NCBI RefSeq assembly: GCF_024462775.1
Contig: NZ_JANGCE010000005.1
Span: forward strand, 62,001 to 126,000
Reading direction: 5' to 3'
Length of the DNA: 64,000 nucleotides
DNA from: Butyricicoccus faecihominis
GTDB lineage: Bacteria; Bacillota; Clostridia; Oscillospirales; Butyricicoccaceae
The stretch's first letter is position 1; the number at the start of each line of letters is the position of its first letter. The notes beneath the pieces were generated by a model. The model did not search any database. It had not been told where the DNA came from and worked only from the letters and a program-made list of their open reading frames with translations. A program made the position numbers and the translations under genes. Below are positions 35,232 through 41,366 of this stretch, piece after piece.

Positions 35232-36428
35232 TTACATGCCGACGTAAGCGCCGTTCTGGATGACCATGCCCTTCGGGCTCTTGGATACAGCGCCGGTCTC
35301 ATCCCAAGTCACGCCTTCGCCGGTCAGGCCGTCGAACGTGATCGTCGGGAAGGTCGCAACCATCTTCTCGCAGAGATCCTGCGCGCTCATGTCCGCCGTG
35401 CAGCCGGCCGCTTCAAGGGCCGCCTTGTAGGCGTAAATGCAGTCGTACGCATCCGCTGCGAACTGGTTCGGCACGTCGCCGAACTGGGTCTTGTAGGTTT
35501 CAACGAACTTCTTGGTGCGCTCGTCCTCCGCGTCCGCGTTGAACGGGGTCAGCAGCATAACGCCTTCGGCAAGCGAGGTGTCGAAGCCTTCAAGCGTCAG
35601 AATGCCGTCCATGCCGTCAATGCCGAATACCTTGGGTGCGAAGCCCGTGTCGTTCGCCTGCTTGAGGATCAGGGAAGCCGGCTGGTAGTAGATGGGCAGG
35701 AACAACAGATCCGCGCCCGCGGCCTTGGCTTCGCCGATCTGCACGGAGAAGTCGTTCGAGCTGTCCTTGGTGAAGGTCGTGGCCGAAACAATCTCCAGAC
35801 CGAGCTCGTCCGCCTTGGTCTTGAAGGTGTTATACACGCCCTGCGAATAGTTGCTGTCGTTCTGATAAATGACGCCGATCTTGGAGCCAAGCTTCTGATC
35901 CACAATGTACTGCGCGGAAGCCGTGCCTTGGTTCGGGTCGGCAAAGCACATCTGGTACACGTTGTCCACACCCGCGGTCACGTCCGGAGACGAAGCCGAC
36001 GGGGTCAGCGCAAAGATGCGGTCCTCGTTGTGCAGAACGTTGGTGGCAGCGCCCGGCGTCGAGGTGACCGTGCCGAGAGAAAGCTGCAGGCCCCAGTCCT
36101 TCAGGGCGTTATATGCGTTTTCAGCCTTTGCCGGGTCGGACTCGTCGTCCTCATACTTCAGTTCAAACTGGATCGCGCCGCCCTCGGCGTTGATCTCGTC
36201 TACCGCGATTTGCGCGCCGTTCTTGGCAGCGTTGCCGTAAATGGCGTTATCGCCGGTTAACGGGCCGGTGCCGCCGATCTTAAACGCCGCGGCGGACGTG
36301 CTCGCGCCGCCGTTATCGGCGTCCGGCGTCTTGTCGGCGTCGCCCTGCTTGCCAGCATCGCCGCCGCAACCGCTGAGCACCGATGCCAGCATCGCGCCGG
36401 CCAAAAGCATGCTTAGTGTCTTCTTCAT
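35232..36428 (-). CDS. livK: Branched-chain amino acid-binding lipoprotein
   Basis: 398 residues. Lipoprotein signal with lipid Cys in ASVLSGCGGD (near residue 21), then a low-complexity Asp/Ala/Gly linker, then a Leu/Ile/Val-binding-protein fold: FKIGGTGPLTGDNAIYGNAAK, the ligand-loop segment LTPSASSPDV and GVIYQNDSNYSQGVY. It is the first gene of the livKHMGF operon and the external receptor for the importer. Ligand specificity within the branched-chain/aromatic group cannot be read from the sequence. Confidence 0.95.
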   Translation of the reverse strand: MKKTLSMLLAGAMLASVLSGCGGDAGKQGDADKTPDADNGGASTSAAAFKIGGTGPLTGDNAIYGNAAKNGAQIAVDEINAEGGAIQFELKYEDDESDPAKAENAYNALKDWGLQLSLGTVTSTPGAATNVLHNEDRIFALTPSASSPDVTAGVDNVYQMCFADPNQGTASAQYIVDQKLGSKIGVIYQNDSNYSQGVYNTFKTKADELGLEIVSATTFTKDSSNDFSVQIGEAKAAGADLLFLPIYYQPASLILKQANDTGFAPKVFGIDGMDGILTLEGFDTSLAEGVMLLTPFNADAEDERTKKFVETYKTQFGDVPNQFAADAYDCIYAYKAALEAAGCTADMSAQDLCEKMVATFPTITFDGLTGEGVTWDETGAVSKSPKGMVIQNGAYVGM

Positions 36429-36507
36429 GGTGAATCTTCTCCTTTACGATATAATCTCCCCGCCCCCTATGAAATGCAACCGCTAAGAGGTCTCGGATTA
36501 TTTTCTT

Positions 36508-36513
36508 ATTATA
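36508..36513 (-). promoter_or_regulatory. Likely -10 box of the liv operon
   Basis: TATAAT on the minus strand, about 80 bases before the livK ATG, in a clearly AT-rich stretch with A-tracts upstream (36514-36552). No convincing -35 hexamer at 16-18 bases is seen. Confidence 0.5.
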
Positions 36514-36709
36514 CTACCTTTTGTTTGTTTTTGTATCTTTTTTTTCTTCTCTTGAGTAAATTCATAGAAACCGCTGATTATCATTTCAGAGAATGCACCG
36601 CTTTTGTGTGTTCTTACCGAAAACACTTGTCCACCTTGCAAGGAATGATGCAGCTTTGCAAGCACGCTCTTGCAAAAAGAAAGATGCACTGCAAAACGCC
36701 GAAATCGGT

Positions 36710-37112
36710 GGTTCGCTTTGCTCACAATAAAATGCGCGGCGGTAGCCGCGAGGGACGCTGTGGCGCCCGCCGCAAGGGCAAGAGGGAGCGGACACCTTGC
36801 GGTTTCCTCGCCCTCTTGACTTCCACTCTTTCCCTGTCTTCTGGCCGGGGCGGCGCGTGCCGCCCCTTTGTTTCTGTATGACGTATTGTGGCGCTGTGCC
36901 GGGTGCCTAGGGATTCAGTGGAAAGCTGCCTTCGCTCGGCCGGACCGGCCTGTTGTGCGCGCCCACGTATCCCGGCGCTCCGTTTGGCCGGTGGTTCGCT
37001 GCGCTCACAATGAAATGCGCGGCAGTAGCCGCGTGCGGCGGCGTGAGTCACGCCGCCCTACGCCAGCCGAGCGGCCCCCGCTTGTAGGGCGGAGTGACCT
37101 CACTCCGCCGTT
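36710..37112 (+). repeat. Large GC-rich repeat, copy A (left inverted copy)
   Basis: About 400 bp, roughly 90% identical to the reverse complement of 39623-40024. Internal layout: a ~40-bp motif (GGTTCGCTTTGCTCAC...GCGGTAGCCGC) at 36710-36749, repeated at 36993-37032 (283 bases apart), a central part with palindromes (for example 36848-36868), and two GC-rich palindromes at the inner end (37036-37057 and 37088-37109, the latter perfect). No transposase frame is present. The pair encloses an AT-rich island. The 160 bases left of it (36550-36709) hold nothing recognisable. Confidence 0.9.
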
Positions 37113-37113
37113 T

Positions 37114-37284
37114 CTACGTAATGCCCCAATAGTATACAGACAGCATGGCGACACACGTAAAAATCAGTAAAACGAAAGTAGCAGTAAACAGTACCTTTCG
37201 ATAGAATTGTCTTCTTTGGTTTCTCGCAATTTCCCGAAGGATATATTGCCTTTCGTCCATTATTTCATTGTCATCCTGTTTCAT
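37114..37284 (-). CDS. Small single-pass membrane protein (56 aa) next to SLOG gene
   Basis: Starts four bases after the SLOG stop codon. Residues 1-30 are charged (KQDDNEIMDERQYILREIAR, then RRQFYRKV) and residues ~31-53 form a hydrophobic membrane segment (LFTATFVLLIFTCVAMLSVYY). The TAG stop is two bases inside the inner edge of repeat copy A. The codon use and AT content match the SLOG gene, not the repeat. The tight spacing implies co-translation. It may anchor or act as effector for the SLOG protein; this is inference. Confidence 0.6.
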   Translation of the reverse strand: MKQDDNEIMDERQYILREIARNQRRQFYRKVLFTATFVLLIFTCVAMLSVYYWGIT

Positions 37285-37288
37285 AAGG

Positions 37289-37765
37289 TCACACTCGCTT
37301 ATTCCGTATTCTAATTGGCCGGACTTCTTTATTCAGACTGCGGGCATATCGCATCGTCAGCGCTGTTTTTTCATCTCCGCAAACGGCTATGATACGTCCT
37401 GAAACTCGTAAAAGCTCAAAATTTTGCTGTAAATCACTTTCAGTGCATTCGCCCTCATATAGAAAGCGTATCGCGTCACAGTGATAAAGCAGGTCTTGCA
37501 CGGAGTTGCTCATATTGGACATATCAACGTTGGGCGTAATCAGAGCGTCAAGAATCAATTCGTCAGGATGGTTCACTTTATGCTGCAACACGGTCTGTAC
37601 AAATAACAAATCGGCTTCTCCCTCGTTGAAGCCGGCGCAAAACCACGTGTATCCGTCCTCGATCGCCTGTTGAATTTCTTGATGCAGCGCTGCTTTTACA
37701 TACGCATTCTTCTTTGCCGGGATTTTTTCCACACCTATGATGGAGCAATATGGGGTTATATGCAT
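37289..37765 (-). CDS. SLOG-domain (DUF1273/YspA-like) nucleotide-binding protein
   Basis: 158 residues with a Rossmann-like layout of the SLOG superfamily: an N-terminal strand CSIIGVEKIP, helix, DGYTWFCAGFNEGEADLLFV (residues ~38-56, the place of the family GG/GxD nucleotide loop), then a variable middle, and a C-terminal SGRIIAVCGDEKTALTMRYARSLNKEV typical of the last strand-helix unit. SLOG proteins bind nucleotides or nucleotide-derived signals. The gene is AT-rich compared with the chromosome, has its own promoter, and is divergent from two Xre regulators. Confidence 0.75.
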   Translation of the reverse strand: MHITPYCSIIGVEKIPAKKNAYVKAALHQEIQQAIEDGYTWFCAGFNEGEADLLFVQTVLQHKVNHPDELILDALITPNVDMSNMSNSVQDLLYHCDAIRFLYEGECTESDLQQNFELLRVSGRIIAVCGDEKTALTMRYARSLNKEVRPIRIRNKRV

Positions 37766-37807
37766 CTTTGTGCACCTCCTGATTTATATCCGGTTATGCT
37801 ACCTAAA

Positions 37808-37837
37808 ATTATAATAGCAATGCTGGGTTCATGTCAA
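37808..37837 (-). promoter_or_regulatory. Promoter of the SLOG/membrane protein pair
   Basis: Minus strand: -35 TTGACA (37832-37837), 18-base spacer, -10 TATAAT (37808-37813). It faces left, about 40 bases before the SLOG ATG, and lies in the divergent region shared with the first Xre gene, a natural place for repression. Confidence 0.75.
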
Positions 37838-37893
37838 CATAACTATTACTTAAACTAATAGCATAGACGGAATTACAAATAGGTGGTGATAAT

Positions 37894-38235
37894 ATGCGAG
37901 TAAAGAAGGAAATTAATATCCAGATAGGAAATGAAATTCGCATAGCAAGAGAACGCTGTGGCTTGACACAGGCTGCATTAGGCGAAATGATTTCGTTGGG
38001 TACTAAGAATATATCCGATATAGAGCGAGGTGTAACCGGGATGACCATGTCGACGCTTAAACACCTTTGCGAGCAATTACCGATTTCCAGTGACACTCTA
38101 TTGTTTGGAGATCGGAGCAAAAATAACGTTGCATATCTACTTGAAAGATTTGAACATTTACCACAAAAAGATTTTGCAATAGTCAACGATCTGCTCAATC
38201 ATATTTTTAAATCCATGGCTTTGTTAAACAATTAA
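37894..38235 (+). CDS. Xre-family DNA-binding protein (first of a tandem pair)
   Basis: 113 residues. A helix-turn-helix of the Xre/Cro type covers ~8-65: EIRIARERCGLTQAALGEMISLG, then NISDIERGVTGMTMSTLKHLC. The C-terminal 45 residues are helical. The ribosome site AGGTGG precedes the ATG. It is about half identical to the next gene, so the two come from a duplication. Divergent from the SLOG gene and thus its likely regulator. Confidence 0.88.
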   Translation: MRVKKEINIQIGNEIRIARERCGLTQAALGEMISLGTKNISDIERGVTGMTMSTLKHLCEQLPISSDTLLFGDRSKNNVAYLLERFEHLPQKDFAIVNDLLNHIFKSMALLNN

Positions 38236-38352
38236 AACCGCTTTTTGCTTTGGCAGATTCCCACAGTGCAAACAGTTTTATTTATTCCTTGCCATGACAT
38301 AAACAAACAACACGGAATTAAACTAAGTCATATTTTAGAGAGCGGTGAAAAA

Positions 38353-38694
38353 ATGCGCGATATAAAAGAGATTAATAGGCATATAGGTAATGAAATTAGA
38401 AAAGCGCGTGAACGTGCCGGACTTACACAAGAACAATTCGGAGAATTGGTTTCGCTCGGCACGAAAAACGTTTCAGACATTGAACGTGGCGTTGCAGGTA
38501 TTACAGTTTCTACCCTAAGACGAATATGTGAGAAACTGTCTATTTCCAGTGATTTGATTATAATTGGCGATCAAGGTAAGAACGATGTCAAGTATCTGGC
38601 GGAGCGTCTGGAACGTTTGCCTCCGGCACAATTTGCAGCAGTAGAGTCTTTTCTTAACGAGGTATTTCAGCTGTTTGGCACACTCCAGAAGTAA
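38353..38694 (+). CDS. Xre-family DNA-binding protein (second of a tandem pair)
   Basis: 113 residues from MRDIKEINRHIGNEIRKARE; an upstream ATG that adds 36 residues has no coding support. Same length and layout as the preceding gene, with AGLTQEQFGELVSLG and NVSDIERGVAGITVSTLRRIC, and an extended helical C-terminus (ERLERLPPAQFAAVESFLN). Two similar repressors in tandem suggest heterodimerisation or diverged operators. Confidence 0.87.
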   Translation: MRDIKEINRHIGNEIRKARERAGLTQEQFGELVSLGTKNVSDIERGVAGITVSTLRRICEKLSISSDLIIIGDQGKNDVKYLAERLERLPPAQFAAVESFLNEVFQLFGTLQK

Positions 38695-38805
38695 CTGCGC
38701 TGATGCATAATTTTATTTGCGGCGGGATGAAAGGTGACTCGCGAAAAAAGCAAAGTAGCTGTTTCACAATATGGTTATGCAATATAATTAAAAAGAGAGT
38801 GCTTT

Positions 38806-39015
38806 ATGAACGTTAAAAGTGTAGCGATTCGTTTCCCACAGGAAATGCTAAACAAAATATCATATGTTGCCGAATATGAGGGACGCTCGATCAATAGTCA
38901 CATTTTGGTTCTTGTACGAGAGGATATTGCAAAGTTTGAAGAAGAACACGGAAAAATTGAAGGTGATATTAGTCCCGATGTTAACGTAAAACCTCCACGA
39001 AAAAGCAGTATTTAA
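38806..39015 (+). CDS. Arc/ribbon-helix-helix small protein (69 aa)
   Basis: NVKSVAIRFPQEMLNKISYV followed by AEYEGRSINSHILVLVRED is the Arc-type beta-strand plus two helices (residues ~2-45). The tail is hydrophilic (EEEHGKIEGDISPDVN). The ATG follows an AAAAGAGAG site. It has no tight partner gene; an antitoxin-like role is possible but no toxin gene is adjacent. Confidence 0.75.
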   Translation: MNVKSVAIRFPQEMLNKISYVAEYEGRSINSHILVLVREDIAKFEEEHGKIEGDISPDVNVKPPRKSSI

Positions 39016-39128
39016 CCATATATTAAGAATAAGAGCCGCAATCGGTTTTTGTGCATTAAGGGAGAAATATATTAGGGGCTGTTAGAATAATCGCAATCCA
39101 TATGACTAATAAATGAGGTAACCTAAAG

Positions 39129-39321
39129 ATGTTGGGTGAGATATTACAAGAACTGCGGAAGGATAAAGGCCTTACGCAAGTAGAGCTTTCTAAAATTGTT
39201 GGTGTCTCTCTTCCTCCATCGGTTCTTATGAGACACAATTAGTTGATCCGCCGTTAGAAATGTTGATCAGATTAGCTGATTACTTCGGCGTTACATTGGA
39301 TTAACTCGTTGGTCGTTCTCG
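39129..39321 (+). pseudogene. Decayed Xre-family regulator gene
   Basis: The first frame reads MLGEILQELRKDKGLTQVEL and loses homology after GVS; the sequence then continues in another frame as SSIGSYETQLVDPPLEMLIR and LADYFGVTLD, followed by a stop where intact relatives have a Tyr before LVGRS. One frameshift near 39,209 and one in-frame TAA at 39301-39304 are therefore needed to explain it. The N-terminal fragment (39129-39242) could still be made as a 37-residue peptide. Confidence 0.75.
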
Positions 39322-39333
39322 GACTCGCTTCTC

Positions 39334-39495
39334 ATGGGACGAATTTTTCAGAGTTTCCAAGTTGGAAACGATAAGATCACGTTAGATCACTTTTCAGGTT
39401 TGCTCAGTGAAATGGGGCTTTGTGAGCGTGAAGTTTTTTTAACTGTTGGGGAAAGTTTAGCAATGAGCAGCAGCCTGAAAAAGCAATTACGTTAA
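39334..39495 (+). CDS. Short frame of 53 codons, possibly remnant of the decayed regulator
   Basis: MGRIFQSFQVGNDKITLDHF continuing to SMSSSLKKQLR-like end (stop at 39493-39495). No ribosome site is convincing, and it may be the C-terminal remnant of the pseudogene just upstream. Included because it is the only open frame in this part of the island. Confidence 0.3.
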   Translation: MGRIFQSFQVGNDKITLDHFSGLLSEMGLCEREVFLTVGESLAMSSSLKKQLR

Positions 39496-39511
39496 TACGC
39501 GATTATATACG

Positions 39512-39542
39512 AGGGTGGGCCGATCCGGCTCACCCTTTTTGT
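39512..39542 (+). terminator. Intrinsic terminator closing the Xre/Arc transcript
   Basis: An 11-bp stem with one G-T pair (AGGGTGGGCCG and CGGCTCACCCT around 39513-39536) followed by five T. The next 80 bases up to the repeat (39543-39622) hold nothing else. Confidence 0.8.
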
Positions 39543-39622
39543 ATTCGTGCGGTTTTATAGGATACGTCAAAGGAAAGGGATACGAACAAAAGCGTGGTGG
39601 AATGCAGAATGGAAAGCAGCAT

Positions 39623-40024
39623 AACGGCGGAGTGAGGTCACTCCGCCCTACAAGCGGGGACGCTTGGCTGGCGTAGGGCGGCGTGACTCACGCCGCCGCT
39701 CGCGGCTACCGCCGCGCATCAAATCGTGAGCGAAGCGAACCACCAATCAAACGGAGCGCCGGGATATGTGGGTGCGCATAACAGGCCGGTCCGGCCGAGC
39801 GGAGCAATCCGTCCACTGAATCCCTAGGCACCCGGTACAGCGCCACAAAACGTCACACAGGTACAAAGGGGCGGCGCGCGCCGCCCCAGCCAGAAAATAG
39901 GGAAAAAGTGGAAGTCGAGAGGGAGAGGAAACCGTAAGGTGTCCGCTCCCTCTTGCCCTTGCGGCGGGCGCCGCAACGTCCCTTGCGGCTACCGCCGCGC
40001 ATAAAATTGCGAGCGTTAGCGAGC
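39623..40024 (-). repeat. Large GC-rich repeat, copy B (right inverted copy)
   Basis: Inverted copy of 36710-37112. The ~40-bp motif is at 39985-40024 (outer) and 39702-39741 (inner), again 283 bases apart; the inner palindromes are at 39626-39647 (perfect) and 39676-39696. Its outer motif overlaps the last three codons and TAA stop of the antiporter gene at 40016-40024. Same lack of any transposase frame as copy A. Confidence 0.9.
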
Positions 40025-41200
40025 CTCCTCGGACAGCAGCCGGCGGTAGGTCATATCCACGCCAAACGCGCCGAGCGGGGCGGTGATCAAAATGGCGAGC
40101 ACGGCCACCGTCAGCACGATCTGGCCGCAAGCAAGCCCCATCGTCAGCGGAAGCGAGCCAATGGCCGCCTGCACGGTCGCCTTGGGCGTGTAGGCGATCA
40201 TGCAGAACAGGCGTTCCTTCATGGACAGCGGGGTTTTCAGCAAGCATACAAAAACGCCGATCATGCGGAACACCAGCGCGCCGAAGATCACAAGAACCGC
40301 CGCCAGCCCGGCGGAGGCGGCGTACTGGATATCGACTGTGGCGCCGACCAGCACGAATAAAAGCACCTCGGCGGCTACCCAAAGTTTGGAGTACTTGGCC
40401 GAGAGCCGCCCCGCGACTTCGGGGCGGCGGCGGTTCACCGCGATGCCGCAGCTCATAACCGCGAGCAGGCCGGAAAAGGGGACCGTACCCTTCAGCGCGT
40501 TTTCCAGCGCCACCAGCAAAAACGAAATGCTGAGCAGCACCACCACCTTGGTGGAATCCCGCACATGGACGCGCCGGTAGAATGCCGCGAATGCCAGCCC
40601 AAGCGCAAGGCCGCCCACGATGCCCGTCACGATTGAAATGGGTATCTGCACAAAGGTGACGGGCGAAATCGTCCCGCCCTGCGCCAGCCCGGTAAAGGCG
40701 GCGAACATGACGATGACGAACACATCGTCCACCGAAGCCCCGGCAAGGATCATTTGCGGAATGCTGCGCCCGGTACCGTAGCCGCCCTCCATCAGCTTCA
40801 GCATTTTAGGAACGATCACCGCGGGGGATACCGCCGCAACCACCGCGCCCATAATGGCCGCGTCCAATACGGAAATGCCCAGCAGCCGGGGCGCGATCGT
40901 CACCATGCCCACCATTTCAAAGCAGGCGGGGACAAAACACATCAGTACGGCGGGCCGCCCCACCTTTTTCAGATCGTTCAGGTCGAGCGACAGCCCGGCC
41001 CGCGTTAAAATGATGATCAGCGCCACCTGCCGCAGATCGGCCGAAATGCCTAAAATAGAACCGTCCAGCAGGTTCAGCACATAGGGGCCGAGTATAATGC
41101 CCGTGATCAGCATGCCAAGCAGGCTGGGCAGCCGCAGCCTGCTGAAGAGCCACCCAAGGCTCATCCCCACCAGAAAAATCAGCGCAATACTGGTTAACAT
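40016..41200 (-). CDS. CPA2-type cation:proton antiporter (fluoride-riboswitch controlled)
   Basis: 394 residues from MLTSIALIFLVGMSLGW, with AAGGAAGG before the ATG. About 12 membrane segments of the Na/H exchanger fold (PF00999): GMLITGIILGPYVLNLLDG, LILTRAGLSLDL, and a helix VVAAVSPAVIVPKMLK in the place of the ion-binding ND/DD motif (here Ser-Pro-Ala rich), plus ASVDDVFVIVMFAAF. It lacks the C-terminal RCK/TrkA domain of Kef proteins. Because a fluoride aptamer controls it, a role in fluoride tolerance is likely. The last codons and stop (EAR, TAA) fall in repeat copy B, so the native C-terminus may have been replaced. Confidence 0.85.
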   Translation of the reverse strand: MLTSIALIFLVGMSLGWLFSRLRLPSLLGMLITGIILGPYVLNLLDGSILGISADLRQVALIIILTRAGLSLDLNDLKKVGRPAVLMCFVPACFEMVGMVTIAPRLLGISVLDAAIMGAVVAAVSPAVIVPKMLKLMEGGYGTGRSIPQMILAGASVDDVFVIVMFAAFTGLAQGGTISPVTFVQIPISIVTGIVGGLALGLAFAAFYRRVHVRDSTKVVVLLSISFLLVALENALKGTVPFSGLLAVMSCGIAVNRRRPEVAGRLSAKYSKLWVAAEVLLFVLVGATVDIQYAASAGLAAVLVIFGALVFRMIGVFVCLLKTPLSMKERLFCMIAYTPKATVQAAIGSLPLTMGLACGQIVLTVAVLAILITAPLGAFGVDMTYRRLLSEEAR

Positions 41201-41228
41201 ATCCTTCCTTTGCCTCCTTAACATAACA

Positions 41229-41320
41229 AAAAAGCTGATAACTCTGCAATCGCTTGCAGAAGTCATCAGCTTTTTAAGCGGTTTAGTGGTCACCCACAAG
41301 GGAGAACTTCATTCCCTGTT
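41229..41320 (-). ncRNA. Fluoride riboswitch (crcB motif) with overlapping terminator
   Basis: Leader of the antiporter gene. On the minus strand GGGAATGAAGTTCTCCC (41302-41318) is the P1-type hairpin, then an optional stem GTGGGTGACCAC, then AAACCGCTT and AAAGCTGATGACTTCTGC, the conserved parts that make up the ligand pocket and pseudoknot of crcB-motif RNAs. A terminator (outer arms 41265-41275 and 41229-41239, inner 6-bp stem, T-run after it) shares the AGCTGAT segment with the aptamer. Fluoride binding should hide it from the terminator and switch the gene on. It starts about 7 bases after the -10 box. Confidence 0.85.
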
Positions 41321-41326
41321 TTACTG

Positions 41327-41355
41327 ATTATACCGGAAGCGCGGCAAAATGTCAA
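41327..41355 (-). promoter_or_regulatory. Promoter of the antiporter gene
   Basis: Minus strand: consensus -35 TTGACA (41350-41355), 17-base spacer, consensus -10 TATAAT (41327-41332). It lies 12 bases after the stop codon of the ABC exporter gene. Confidence 0.9.
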
Positions 41356-41366
41356 TCCGCGTTTTG

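Noticed and set aside
36498-36725. Minus-strand frame of 75 codons upstream of the liv operon
   Set aside because: Crosses the liv -10 region and the repeat edge; Lys/Phe-rich, no ribosome site.
36710-37112. Repeat copies as a possible CRISPR array or insertion sequence
   Set aside because: The motif recurs only twice per copy with a 283-base interval, no spacers of uniform length and no transposase frame.
41229-41275. Hairpin read as plain terminator of the ABC exporter operon
   Set aside because: A consensus promoter lies between the exporter stop and the hairpin, and the upstream RNA matches the fluoride aptamer, so it is the riboswitch expression platform; it may still end exporter read-through.
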